From Xanthobacteraceae bacterium (lineage in GTDB: Bacteria; Pseudomonadota; Alphaproteobacteria; Rhizobiales; Xanthobacteraceae), in NCBI GenBank assembly GCA_030039655.1, contig JASHVC010000082.1, forward strand, positions 1-7,842: DNA of 7,842 bases. Reading direction: 5' to 3'. How positions within the stretch are numbered: the first letter of the stretch is position 1; each line of letters opens with the position of its first letter. This document shows positions 1-6,802 of this stretch, piece after piece. The notes beneath the pieces are model-generated. The model was not told the DNA's origin, ran no database searches, and saw only the letters and a list, made by a program, of their open reading frames with translations. The position numbers were made by a program, and so were the translations under genes.

Positions 1-134
1 CGGTTGCCTTCGACGACAATTTGCGTCGCCCCCGGCGCGGCAAAGGCCACACCGGGAGTAAGGCCGACTAACAACACTCCGAGGAGCAAGCCCGCCGCGA
101 CCAGCCCTCGTCTCACCCGCACCCACATTTTCAT
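1..134 (-). CDS. bamA: BamA outer-membrane assembly factor, N-terminal fragment (cut by window edge)
   Basis: Only the first 45 codons are present; the reading frame runs off the left edge, and the last two bases (CG) encode Arg whatever follows. From the ATG at 134 the peptide has a short basic start (Met-Lys-Met-Trp-Val-Arg-Val-Arg-Arg), a hydrophobic segment at about residues 11-28, and a signal-peptidase I site after Ala-Phe-Ala near residue 32. The mature chain opens with a QIVVEGNR strand, which looks like the beginning of the first POTRA domain. BamA is the outer-membrane beta-barrel that folds and inserts other barrel proteins, and it normally follows rseP in this cluster, so order and sequence agree. 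The frame is open upstream only to a TGA at 180-182, and ATG 134 is the best start. A GAGGG lies 10 bases upstream at 145-149. The 148-base gap to rseP shows no clear terminator and no convincing promoter. Confidence 0.85.
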   Translation of the reverse strand, partial: MKMWVRVRRGLVAAGLLLGVLLVGLTPGVAFAAPGATQIVVEGN

Positions 135-282
135 GCGCAAAGCGCCCTCGTTCCCCTCGTGGCCGCCCCCGAACAGCGGTCACTCAAGATCCCCCCCACT
201 CCGCATAGTCAGTCGATTGGCCGAAATTCCTCGCTAGATGTGCGCCCCACCCTCCACAGGACCGATACTCGCCTCATCCGTA

Positions 283-1446
283 CTAAGACGCGGCGAGGTG
301 GACGATGTCGTTGAAAGTCGCAAATATCATCAACATGATAACAATTGCGAAACCAATGCGGAAACCGACCTCCTGGGCCCTTTCCGATAGGGGACGCCCC
401 CGCATTGCTTCAATTGAATAGAACAAAAGGTGTCCGCCATCCAGCAGCGGAATAGGAAATAGATTGAGTAATCCGATCGAAACCGAAAGCACCGCAGCAA
501 GATGCACCAGGGCGGCGAAGCTGATACTGGCCACCTGCCCAGACATCTGGGCAATGCGAATCGGCCCCCCTAGCTGATTGGCCGCCTCACGACCCACAAT
601 AACGCGGCCGATATACGTTAACGTCTTGTCCACCACGAACCAGGTTTCCTGAACGCCCAACAGGACGGCTCGCGGTGCTGAAACCGGCTCATATTTCACG
701 TCGCCCGGCCCGGGCGAACGCCTAATTCCTAACAGACCAATGCGCCGAACGTTGCCGAAGATGTCCTTCTCTTCGTGCAGTTGGGGCGTAGCCTTGAGAA
801 CGTGTTCAGCGCCGTTACGTTCGACTGTGATGTTGAGTGTCTCGCCAGCGCTATCGGCCACAATGCGCTGCATATCGGCAAAATTGCTGATTTTTTGGCC
901 GTCTATCGCAAGAACCATATCGCCCGGTTCAAATCCGGCGGCGGCGGCGGGACTATCCGGTTGCACGTCGTCCACACGCGCACTCATGGTCTGCATGCCG
1001 TACAACATGAAGATCCCGGCGAAAATGACTATCGCTAAAATGAAATTCGCCAGCGGACCCGCGACCACAATGGCTGCGCGCTTCCATACCTTCTGAAAGA
1101 AGAAGCTCTCCGCCCGCTCCTTCTCGTCCATCTGCAAGAGACGGTCCGAATCAGGCGCACTTGCCGCACCCTCATCCCCAAGAAACTTCACGTAGCCGCC
1201 CAAAGGAACCGCCGCGATCTTCCAGCGTGTTCCGTAGCGATCATAGAATCCGGCGAGTTCGGGGCCGAAACCAATGGAAAAAACCAGAATTCGGACCCCG
1301 CACCACCGAGCGACAAGAAAATGCCCCAACTCGTGAAAAAATACGACAAGACTAAGGACGAACAGAAAGGGGAGCAGGTAGTGGATGAGGTCGTGCCCAA
1401 GTGTATGTAAATGCGTAATAATATCTATTCCCATGACGCTTTCCAC
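283..1446 (-). CDS. rseP: RseP/MmpA-family site-2 intramembrane zinc metalloprotease
   Basis: This 387-residue inner-membrane protease cuts transmembrane substrates. Family members cleave anti-sigma factors such as RseA in E. coli, and Caulobacter MmpA cleaves PodJ. The first membrane segment (about residues 22-45) carries the zinc-binding HELGH at 38-42. A GPLANF motif at 130-135 begins a second membrane segment. A single periplasmic PDZ domain spans about 154-222. The third zinc ligand is Asp336 in the NLFPIPLLDGG motif, followed by a last hydrophobic segment at about 365-377. E. coli RseP is near 450 residues with two PDZ domains, so this is the shorter form. The start is uncertain: GTG 1446 has AAGGA 9 bases upstream and a purine-rich run closer, while ATG 1434 would give 383 residues. 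It lies 32 bases after dxr and before bamA. The actual substrate cannot be read from the sequence. Confidence 0.95.
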   Translation of the reverse strand: MESVMGIDIITHLHTLGHDLIHYLLPFLFVLSLVVFFHELGHFLVARWCGVRILVFSIGFGPELAGFYDRYGTRWKIAAVPLGGYVKFLGDEGAASAPDSDRLLQMDEKERAESFFFQKVWKRAAIVVAGPLANFILAIVIFAGIFMLYGMQTMSARVDDVQPDSPAAAAGFEPGDMVLAIDGQKISNFADMQRIVADSAGETLNITVERNGAEHVLKATPQLHEEKDIFGNVRRIGLLGIRRSPGPGDVKYEPVSAPRAVLLGVQETWFVVDKTLTYIGRVIVGREAANQLGGPIRIAQMSGQVASISFAALVHLAAVLSVSIGLLNLFPIPLLDGGHLLFYSIEAMRGRPLSERAQEVGFRIGFAIVIMLMIFATFNDIVHLAAS

Positions 1447-1478
1447 GCCCCCTTGTCCTTACGCTTCAGTTACCAAAA

Positions 1479-2702
1479 CTAGGATGCCATTGCGGCAATT
1501 TCGGGCAAGAGGTCGGTCGCCAGTCTTCTGGCGTTATGGTCAATGGCGATAGCCTGTTCGACCGACTGCGGCTCGGTCAGGATGCTGGCCTGCGCTGCGG
1601 CATCGAGAGTTGCCTCGACCAAGGCCGGTATGCCGGCGAACCCCAGCCGTCTTCCGATGAATTGCGCGACCGCGACCTCATTGGCAGCATTGAGCACTGT
1701 CGGGGCGGCCCCGCCGACTGCGAGCGCTTGGCGGGCGATCGAGAGCGCCGGGAAACGCACCGGATCGGGCTCCTCGAAGGTCAGCGAGGAGATCCGTGCG
1801 AGGTCGAGCCGTTCTGCCGGCGTGTCGATGCGCTCCGGAAAGGCGAGGCAATGGGCGATCGGGATACGCATGTCAGGTGAGCCGAGCTGGGCGATCACCG
1901 AGCCGTCAAGGTATTCGACGAAGCCGTGCACGATGGATTGCGGATGGAAAATCACATCGAGCTGCTCCGGCGGCAGCGCGAACAGATGATGTGCTTCGAT
2001 GAGTTCGAGTCCCTTGTTCATCATAGTTGCCGAATCGATCGTAATCTTCGGACCCATCGACCAGGTCGGGTGTTTGAGGGCCTGCTCCAACGTGGCTTTG
2101 CGGATCGCCTCAAGCGACCAGGTGCGAAACGGTCCCCCTGACGCGGTCAGCACGATCCGTTTCACGTCTTCGCGCCGACCGGCGCTGAGCGCCTGGAAGA
2201 CGGCGTTGTGCTCGGAATCGGCCGGCAACACTGTGGCGCCGGCGGCGGCTGCGCGGCGCATGAACAGAGCACCGGCGCAGACCAGGCACTCCTTGTTGGC
2301 GAGCGCGACCGTTGCGCCGCGTTCGGCCGCCGCAAGTGTCGGCTTAAGGCTTGCGGCGCCGGTGATCGCCGCCATGACCCAATCGGCGGGCCGCTGTGCG
2401 GCTTCGACTAGGGTATCCGGACCTGCAGCTGCCTCAATCCGCGTTCCGGAAAGCTCGGCCTTCAATTCCAGATAGGCGTCCGGCTCGGCAACGGCCGCAA
2501 AGCGAGCGCCAATCTCACGGGCGAGCCGGGCCAGCGCCGCGCCGTTACGATGAGCGGTAACAGCCTCAACCTGATATCCGGTAGGATTGCGCCGGAGCAA
2601 GTCGACCGTGCTCGACCCAATCGAGCCGGTGGCGCCCAGCAGCGTTACGGTCCGCGGCACGGCCGCCAGTTCAAGCCTGGACGATGCCTGGGTTTGCGTC
2701 AT
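1479..2702 (-). CDS. dxr: 1-deoxy-D-xylulose 5-phosphate reductoisomerase
   Basis: Dxr converts DXP to 2-C-methyl-D-erythritol 4-phosphate with NADPH and a divalent metal. It is the committed step of the MEP isoprenoid pathway in the cytoplasm. The 407-residue protein has the NADPH-binding GATGSIG at residues 23-29. The metal ligands are Asp162 and Glu164 (in LPADSEHN) and Glu233 (in MMNKGLE). The substrate-loop HPTWSMG is at 211-217, and His259 lies in FHPQSIVHG. These align with E. coli D150, E152, E231, H209/W212 and H257. The frame is open upstream to 3047, but that extension lies inside cdsA and has no family resemblance, so ATG 2702 is taken. The start is 5 bases after the cdsA stop with only a weak ribosome site, so translation is probably coupled to cdsA. 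Its isoprenoid product supplies UppS, encoded two genes upstream. Confidence 0.97.
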   Translation of the reverse strand: MTQTQASSRLELAAVPRTVTLLGATGSIGSSTVDLLRRNPTGYQVEAVTAHRNGAALARLAREIGARFAAVAEPDAYLELKAELSGTRIEAAAGPDTLVEAAQRPADWVMAAITGAASLKPTLAAAERGATVALANKECLVCAGALFMRRAAAAGATVLPADSEHNAVFQALSAGRREDVKRIVLTASGGPFRTWSLEAIRKATLEQALKHPTWSMGPKITIDSATMMNKGLELIEAHHLFALPPEQLDVIFHPQSIVHGFVEYLDGSVIAQLGSPDMRIPIAHCLAFPERIDTPAERLDLARISSLTFEEPDPVRFPALSIARQALAVGGAAPTVLNAANEVAVAQFIGRRLGFAGIPALVEATLDAAAQASILTEPQSVEQAIAIDHNARRLATDLLPEIAAMAS

Positions 2703-2707
2703 TGTGG

Positions 2708-3556
2708 CTACCACACCAGCAAGCCGCGAGCGGGCGCATGAGTTCCTTGATGCAGAACTCCAATAAGGACCGCAGCTAACGCCGCGACGACAAAGCTGTC
2801 GAGACGATCCATTAATCCACCATGTCCGGGGATGAGCCGGCCTGTATCCTTCGCGCCAAAGCGCCGCTTGACCGCGGATTCGAACAGGTCTCCGGCCTGT
2901 GACAAGGCCGAAAGCCCCAACGCAACGATCGCTGCCCCGAGGCCGCCTTCCCCACTGCCATAGGCGACCAGAGTGCCACCCACAACCCCTCCGGCCAAGC
3001 CCCCGAGTGCCCCGGACCAAGTCTTTTTCGGGCTCACCCGAGGCCACAGCAATGGACCACCAACCGCTCGGCCCACCAGGTACGCAACGATGTCCGTCAT
3101 CCAGACCGTCACGGCCACGAATAGGAATGCCGGCAAGCCGAGTTCGCTATCACGGCGCAACAGGGCCGGACCGAGAAAAGCGGCACCAGCGTAGATCACG
3201 CCGCCGGCTGCCCACCCGGGTCGGGCCGGGCTCTTAGTCGCCTCGGTTACACCAGCGACAAGGGCGCCAATCACGACTGCAGTTACACTGAGCCCTGGCC
3301 TGTTCGCTCCGACAAACACAAGCGCGGCGAGCAACGCCACCCAGCCAAACACGAGAATTTGCAGATCGGAACGACCCGCAACGAGACGCGTCCATTCCCA
3401 GAGAATGCCGCCCGCGCAGCAGGCGCAAAGAATCACAAATGGCCACCCGCCCACGTACGCGAAACCAAGCGCAACAGGCACCAGCACAACCGCGGAGGCA
3501 ACGCGCAGTGTCAGGTCGCGCCCGAATGCCCCGGCGCCATTGGAAGGTGTGGTCAC
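2708..3556 (-). CDS. cdsA: phosphatidate cytidylyltransferase (CDP-diglyceride synthase)
   Basis: CdsA is an inner-membrane enzyme that makes CDP-diacylglycerol from phosphatidic acid and CTP, the precursor of phosphatidylglycerol, cardiolipin and phosphatidylethanolamine. The 282-residue chain is mostly hydrophobic, with about eight membrane segments. The family signature is complete at residues 227-253: Ser-x-x-Lys-Arg, then Lys-Asp, then [11 protein letters not shown]. The conserved SPKKTWSG is at 175-182, and acidic residues sit at Asp155 and Asp223. The start is GTG 3556, which overlaps the uppS stop as GTGA. No good Shine-Dalgarno precedes it, so ribosomes finishing uppS are the likely source of initiation. 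Downstream, dxr begins 5 bases after the TAG stop. Length and motifs are normal for the family and nothing looks truncated. Confidence 0.96.
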   Translation of the reverse strand: MTTPSNGAGAFGRDLTLRVASAVVLVPVALGFAYVGGWPFVILCACCAGGILWEWTRLVAGRSDLQILVFGWVALLAALVFVGANRPGLSVTAVVIGALVAGVTEATKSPARPGWAAGGVIYAGAAFLGPALLRRDSELGLPAFLFVAVTVWMTDIVAYLVGRAVGGPLLWPRVSPKKTWSGALGGLAGGVVGGTLVAYGSGEGGLGAAIVALGLSALSQAGDLFESAVKRRFGAKDTGRLIPGHGGLMDRLDSFVVAALAAVLIGVLHQGTHAPARGLLVW

Positions 3557-4332
3557 GATGCCGTCTGGGCGATCAGACCACCGAAGCGGCGTTCGCGCCG
3601 CCGGTACTCGACGATAGCTTGTTCTAGAGTGGAGCGGTCGAAGTCGGGCCAGTTGGTCGACACAAACACCAGCTCGCTATAGGCCGCTTGCCAGAGCAAA
3701 AAATTCGACAATCGCTGTTCGCCGCTGGTGCGGATGATCACATCGGGATCGGGTATGTCCGGTGCGTCGAGATTGCGCGTGAGAAGCTCAGGCGTGATGG
3801 CGTCGGCCGACAGCTTCCCCGCCGCGACGTCGACGGCAAGTCTGCGCGCCGCTCGGGCGATTTCCTGGCGCGCACCGTAATTGAAGGCCACGACCAAGGT
3901 GAGCGCGGTGTTATTCCGCGTCAAATCCTCGGCCTCTTGAAGCAGCAGACGGATATCGCGGTCGAGATCTTCACGCTCACCGATAATGCGGACGCGGACG
4001 TTGCTCTTGTGCAGGTCGGCAAGATCGTTGCGGATGAAGCGCCGCAACAGCATTAACAGATCCTTGATCTCAGATTTTGGCCGCGACCAGTTTTCCGAGC
4101 TGAAGGAAAAAATAGTCAGGAACGAAATGCCAAGATCGTTCGCAGCGCGCACGGTGCGGCGCAAGGCCTCGACACCGCGCCGGTGACCTTCCACCCGCGG
4201 CAGGCCACGCGCGGCCGCCCACCGGCCGTTGCCATCCATGATGATGGCCACATGCCGCGGTGTTGCGAAGCCGTCGCCTCCGCCCTCAAGCGGCTGCGTT
4301 GCCTCCTCCGTCGATCTTGCGGCGTCGCTCAA
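3553..4332 (-). CDS. uppS: isoprenyl transferase (undecaprenyl diphosphate synthase)
   Basis: UppS is a cis-prenyltransferase that adds isopentenyl units to farnesyl diphosphate, making the C55 lipid carrier for peptidoglycan and other surface polymers. The 259-residue protein has the catalytic Asp33 in the MDGNGRWA motif (E. coli D26). It also has the FSFSSENW segment and the isopentenyl-diphosphate-binding set Arg201, Arg207, Ser209 and Glu220, matching E. coli R194, R200, S202 and E213 with a constant offset of 7. The start is TTG 4332. No other ATG, GTG or TTG lies in frame between the upstream stop at 4378-4380 and the catalytic domain, so TTG is well supported. It overlaps the frr stop as TTGA, and its own TGA overlaps the cdsA GTG. 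The first 24 residues are a variable, Glu/Gly-rich tail. The exact chain length of the product is taken from family knowledge. Confidence 0.96.
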   Translation of the reverse strand: MSDAARSTEEATQPLEGGGDGFATPRHVAIIMDGNGRWAAARGLPRVEGHRRGVEALRRTVRAANDLGISFLTIFSFSSENWSRPKSEIKDLLMLLRRFIRNDLADLHKSNVRVRIIGEREDLDRDIRLLLQEAEDLTRNNTALTLVVAFNYGARQEIARAARRLAVDVAAGKLSADAITPELLTRNLDAPDIPDPDVIIRTSGEQRLSNFLLWQAAYSELVFVSTNWPDFDRSTLEQAIVEYRRRERRFGGLIAQTAS

Positions 4333-4892
4333 ACCGTCATGATCTCCTTTTCCTTGCCGGCCAACATCTTCTCGACCTCAGCAATCGAGGCATCGGTTGC
4401 TTTCTGCACGTCTGCGGCCTGGCGCTCGTGATCGTCTTCACTGATTTGGTGTTCTTTCTCCAGCTTTTTCAGAAGATCGAGCCCATCGCGGCGCACGTGG
4501 CGGACGGCGACCCGCGCGGTTTCCGCGTACTTATGCGCGACTTTGACGATTTCCCGCCGCCGCTCCTCGTTCAGTTCGGGAATCCGAAGTTTCAGGACCT
4601 GCCCCTCCGTCGATGGCGTCAATCCAAGGTTAGCGGCGGAGATCGCCTTCTCAACCGCGTGCACCATGGAGCGATCCCAGACCTGCACATGGAGCAGGCG
4701 CGGTTCCGGAACGCTGATTGTGGCGAGCTGATTGAGCGGCATGTGGTTGCCGTAAGCTTCCACCTGCACGTGATCGAGCAGGCCGGTAGAGGCCCGGCCA
4801 GTGCGCAGACCGGCAAGCTCCTGCTTTAGCGAGCCGAGTGCGCCTTGCATGCGGCGCTTGAGATCGTTCATGTCGAATGCGGTCGTTGCCAT
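4329..4892 (-). CDS. frr: ribosome recycling factor
   Basis: RRF works with EF-G and IF3 to split the post-termination ribosome complex. The 187-residue length is typical (E. coli 185). The three-helix bundle begins with MNDLKRRM at residues 8-15 and the conserved LRTGRAS at 29-35. The beta domain follows ([21 protein letters not shown] at 44-64, split here only for reference), then the STEG..LKLRIP segment at 94-105. The ribosome-contacting arginine cluster VRHVRRD is at 130-136. The frame is open upstream to 5186 through the end of pyrH, but that part has no family resemblance. ATG 4892 has GGAGGG just upstream and puts the start at the usual place. The gap from pyrH is 41 bases. Its TGA stop overlaps the uppS TTG start. 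Confidence 0.97.
   Translation of the reverse strand: MATTAFDMNDLKRRMQGALGSLKQELAGLRTGRASTGLLDHVQVEAYGNHMPLNQLATISVPEPRLLHVQVWDRSMVHAVEKAISAANLGLTPSTEGQVLKLRIPELNEERRREIVKVAHKYAETARVAVRHVRRDGLDLLKKLEKEHQISEDDHERQAADVQKATDASIAEVEKMLAGKEKEIMTV
4344..4349 (-). promoter_or_regulatory. Shine-Dalgarno for uppS (supports TTG start)
   Basis: AAGGAG lies within the last codons of frr, 11 bases before the TTG at 4332. The spacing is somewhat long, and the TTG overlaps the frr stop, so initiation probably relies on both the site and coupling to frr translation. An ATG 3 bases after the AAGGAG (4338-4340) is in the frr frame and reads straight into its stop, so it is not a start. Confidence 0.55.
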
Positions 4893-4896
4893 GGCG

Positions 4897-4902
4897 CCCT
4901 CC
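4897..4902 (-). promoter_or_regulatory. Shine-Dalgarno for frr (fixes ATG 4892)
   Basis: GGAGGG lies 4 bases before the ATG at 4892 (6 bases counted from its GGAG core). This strong site selects the 187-residue form over the longer open frame that extends back into pyrH. Confidence 0.75.
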
Positions 4903-4933
4903 ACGTTTGGTTGGCCTTCCCGGCCGGCCCGAT

Positions 4934-5647
4934 TTAGCCGACGATGGTAAAATGACCCTTGCCGCGCAAGACGTCCGCAATTGCGCCTTGCTCCAGGATC
5001 GAAAACACAATGATAGGCATGCGGTTTTCCTGAGCAAGCGCGAAGGCGGTCGCGTCCATGATCTTTAGCCGGCGATCGAGCGCCTCTTGGTGATCGAGGT
5101 GCTGGTAGCGCGTGGCTGTGGCGTCCCGCTTGGGGTCGGCAGTATAGACCCCATCCACATCGGTCGCCTTGAGGACGGCGTCGCACCCCATCTCGGCAGC
5201 GCGCAACACGGCCGTGGTATCGGTGGTGAAATAGGGATTTCCGGTGCCGCCGGCGAAGACAACGATGACGTTATCCTCGAGGTGCCTTAGCGCGCGTTGG
5301 CGCTCATAAGTCTCACACACCTGCGGCATGGAGAGCGCCGACATGGTGCGAGCAGCAGCGCCGGCTCGCTGGATTGCAGCTTCCAGAACCAGCGCATTCA
5401 TGACGGTGGCCAGCATGCCCATCACGTCCGCTGTCGTTCGCGACAGCCCATCGGCGGAAATCTGCGCGCCGCGCAACACATTGCCACCGCCGACCACGAC
5501 GCCGAGCCCGATTCCGAGCTGGTGCGCCGCGATCAGATCAGCGGCAAAGCGATCGATGGTCGGCTGGTGGATGCCGAATTTTTCCGGACCGCTCAAAGCT
5601 TCGCCGGAGAGCTTGACGATCACCCGGCGGTATCTCGGCTTTGCCAC
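4934..5647 (-). CDS. pyrH: UMP kinase
   Basis: PyrH phosphorylates UMP to UDP with ATP in pyrimidine nucleotide synthesis. It belongs to the amino acid kinase fold, is hexameric, and is distinct from eukaryotic UMP/CMP kinases. The 237-residue form has the phosphate-binding KLSGEAL at residues 12-18, the GGGN loop at 53-56, and Asp74 in [10 protein letters not shown] for UMP contact. It also has [12 protein letters not shown] at 133-144 and the nucleotide-binding [13 protein letters not shown] at 160-172. The open frame extends 22 residues further, to a TTG directly after the tsf stop. That stretch is low in family resemblance and contains the intergenic hairpin. GTG 5647, with GAGG 7 bases upstream, places the first strand where the family has it, so I chose it. 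Neighbours are tsf (66 bases upstream) and frr (41 bases downstream). UMP kinases are usually activated by GTP and inhibited by UTP. Confidence 0.96.
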   Translation of the reverse strand: MAKPRYRRVIVKLSGEALSGPEKFGIHQPTIDRFAADLIAAHQLGIGLGVVVGGGNVLRGAQISADGLSRTTADVMGMLATVMNALVLEAAIQRAGAAARTMSALSMPQVCETYERQRALRHLEDNVIVVFAGGTGNPYFTTDTTAVLRAAEMGCDAVLKATDVDGVYTADPKRDATATRYQHLDHQEALDRRLKIMDATAFALAQENRMPIIVFSILEQGAIADVLRGKGHFTIVG

Positions 5648-5654
5648 GTCTGCC

Positions 5655-5658
5655 CCTC
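5655..5658 (-). promoter_or_regulatory. Shine-Dalgarno for pyrH (decides GTG 5647)
   Basis: GAGG, within AGAGGGG at 5653-5659, lies 7 bases before the GTG at 5647. It supports the 237-residue PyrH over the 259-residue frame that begins immediately after tsf. Confidence 0.7.
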
Positions 5659-5671
5659 TGGGATGGGTTGA

Positions 5672-5696
5672 CGGCAGCGAAACCCGTTTCGCTCCG
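5672..5696 (-). other. stem-loop in tsf-pyrH gap
   Basis: A perfect 7-bp stem (5676-5682 with 5687-5693) closes a four-base loop. Three more G-C/C-G pairs (5672-5674 with 5694-5696) extend it across a single-base bulge at 5675. In the transcript it lies between the tsf stop and the pyrH ribosome site. No U-run follows, so it is not a classical intrinsic terminator. It could protect or mark an RNA end, or be a small repeat remnant. The role is inference. Confidence 0.6.
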
Positions 5697-5713
5697 CTCA
5701 CCCCTCCCCGCAA

Positions 5714-6634
5714 CTACGCGCCGGCGAGTGCAGCGACTTCTCCACTGAAATCGCTGCTCGGCCGATCGACTCCCTCGCCGAGAGCATAGCGTACAAATCC
5801 GGTGACCTTGATTGGCGCACCCACCCTCGCCTCGGCCTCCTTGATGGCCTGGGCCACGCTCTTCTTTCCCTCTTCGAGCGCAAAGCCTTGCTCGAGCAGG
5901 CAAACCTCCTTGTAGTAAGTCTTTAGGCCAGACTCGACGATCTTTTCGACGACATTGGCTGGCTTGCCCTCCGCCTTGGCGGCAAGCACACCCTTTTCAC
6001 GTTGGATTGTTGCGGCATCGAGCCCGGACGGATCGATGGCCTGCGGATTAGCGGCCGCCACATGCATGGCGATCTGACGGCCGAATGCCTTGAGCTCGTC
6101 CGTCTTGCCAGTTGATTCGAGGGCGACGATTACGCCGATGCGGCCGAGGCCTTCCTCGGGCGAATTGTGCATGTAGCTCGACACCACGCCCTTGCCGACC
6201 GAAATACCGGCGGCGCGGCGCAGCGTCATGTTTTCACCGATCTTGGCGATGGTCTCGGAAATGGCGTCCGCTATCGTGCGATCGCCGACCCGGGCCGCCT
6301 GGATCTTTTCAACATCTGGCCCCGCGTCGAGCGCGACGTTAGCGATCATTTTCACGAGGCCTTGGAACAGGTCGTTGCGCGCCACAAAGTCAGTCTCCGC
6401 GTTCACCTCGACAAGGACGCCCTTGTTGGCATTAAGCGCGGAACCAATGAGTCCCTCGGCGGCCACCCGGCCCGCCTTCTTGGCGGCCTTGGACAGCCCC
6501 TTCTTGCGCAGCCAGTCGACTGCTGCTTCGGGATCGCCGCCGGTCTCCGTGAGCGCGGCCTTACAATCCATCATGCCGGCTTGGGTCTTGTCCCGAAGCT
6601 CTTTCACCATGCTGGCGGTGATATTCGTGGTCAT
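5714..6634 (-). CDS. tsf: elongation factor Ts
   Basis: EF-Ts is the nucleotide exchange factor that releases GDP from EF-Tu. The 306-residue length is usual for alphaproteobacteria. The N-terminal UBA-like domain carries the first family signature, [16 protein letters not shown], at residues 13-28. The exchange motif TDFVAR follows at 81-86, inserted between EF-Tu domains in known structures. The core and coiled-coil regions complete the chain, including the conserved GENMTLRR at about 133-140. ATG 6634 is preceded by AAGGA at 7 bases. It follows rpsB, as in most bacteria, but here the gap is 168 bases and filled mostly by an inverted repeat. pyrH follows after 66 bases. No residue or length anomaly is visible. 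Confidence 0.97.
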   Translation of the reverse strand: MTTNITASMVKELRDKTQAGMMDCKAALTETGGDPEAAVDWLRKKGLSKAAKKAGRVAAEGLIGSALNANKGVLVEVNAETDFVARNDLFQGLVKMIANVALDAGPDVEKIQAARVGDRTIADAISETIAKIGENMTLRRAAGISVGKGVVSSYMHNSPEEGLGRIGVIVALESTGKTDELKAFGRQIAMHVAAANPQAIDPSGLDAATIQREKGVLAAKAEGKPANVVEKIVESGLKTYYKEVCLLEQGFALEEGKKSVAQAIKEAEARVGAPIKVTGFVRYALGEGVDRPSSDFSGEVAALAGA

Positions 6635-6641
6635 TGTTTCA

Positions 6642-6646
6642 TCCTT
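6642..6646 (-). promoter_or_regulatory. Shine-Dalgarno for tsf
   Basis: AAGGA lies 7 bases before the tsf ATG at 6634. It sits just outside the tsf-proximal end of the inverted repeat (6651), so the repeat could fold without covering it. Confidence 0.75.
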
Positions 6647-6650
6647 GTCG

Positions 6651-6793
6651 CGTCATTCCGGGGTCGAGCGAAACAAGGAGCCCGGAATCCATAATCACCA
6701 TCGTTCAAATAATGGTGGATCACACTTTCACAAACTCCAGTCGCCGTGGTTATGGATTCCCGGCTCGCGCCTTTGGCGCCCCCCGGAATGACG
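6651..6793. repeat. REPIN-like inverted repeat (two palindromic arms) in rpsB-tsf gap
   Basis: The outer ends are a perfect 13-bp inverted repeat, CGTCATTCCGGGG at 6651-6663 against 6781-6793. The inner ends are 21 bases at 6678-6698 against 6746-6766, matching at 19 positions. Each arm is itself palindromic. In the left arm ATTCCGGG at 6655-6662 pairs with CCCGGAAT at 6681-6688. In the right arm ATTCC..GG at 6756-6763 pairs with CCGGAAT at 6783-6789, enclosing a 5-bp GCGCC/GGCGC hairpin with a TTT loop. The centre has another 6-bp hairpin (6696-6701 with 6712-6717). Two inverted REP-like units around a spacer is the REPIN architecture. I associate repeats with ATTCCGGGG ends with Bradyrhizobium-type genomes, but that is memory, not a search. 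There is no coding capacity, so any mobility would depend on an enzyme elsewhere. In the mRNA it would form a large structure between rpsB and tsf. Confidence 0.8.
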
Positions 6794-6802
6794 TACGGTG
6801 AC

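Noticed and set aside
135..282. Possible extracytoplasmic-sigma promoter (GGAATTT with TATGC about 16 bases later) or terminator between rseP and bamA
   Set aside because: The boxes match known consensus poorly, and no stem followed by a U-run is visible. Too weak to annotate.
1543..2475. Several plus-strand open frames of 110-160 codons opposite dxr
   Set aside because: They are shadows of dxr codon bias. None has family resemblance, and all overlap a complete enzyme with intact catalytic residues.
2703..3047. N-terminal extension of Dxr by 115 residues
   Set aside because: The extension lies inside cdsA, has no resemblance to Dxr, and would put the NADPH motif far from the N-terminus where the family does not have it.
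4913..4930. GGCC-rich palindromic stretch between pyrH and frr
   Set aside because: It only supports a 4-bp stem and is readily explained by base composition.
4893..5186. N-terminal extension of ribosome recycling factor by 98 residues
   Set aside because: It lies mostly in pyrH and across the intergenic gap; ATG 4892 has a strong ribosome site and gives the normal family length.
5648..5713. 22-residue extension of PyrH from a TTG next to the tsf stop
   Set aside because: GTG 5647 has its own ribosome site and the expected family N-terminus, while the extension encodes the intergenic hairpin.
6192..6791. 199-codon plus-strand frame crossing tsf and the intergenic repeat
   Set aside because: It is antisense to EF-Ts and runs into the inverted repeat; the low-complexity Ser/Ala/Arg composition fits a shadow.
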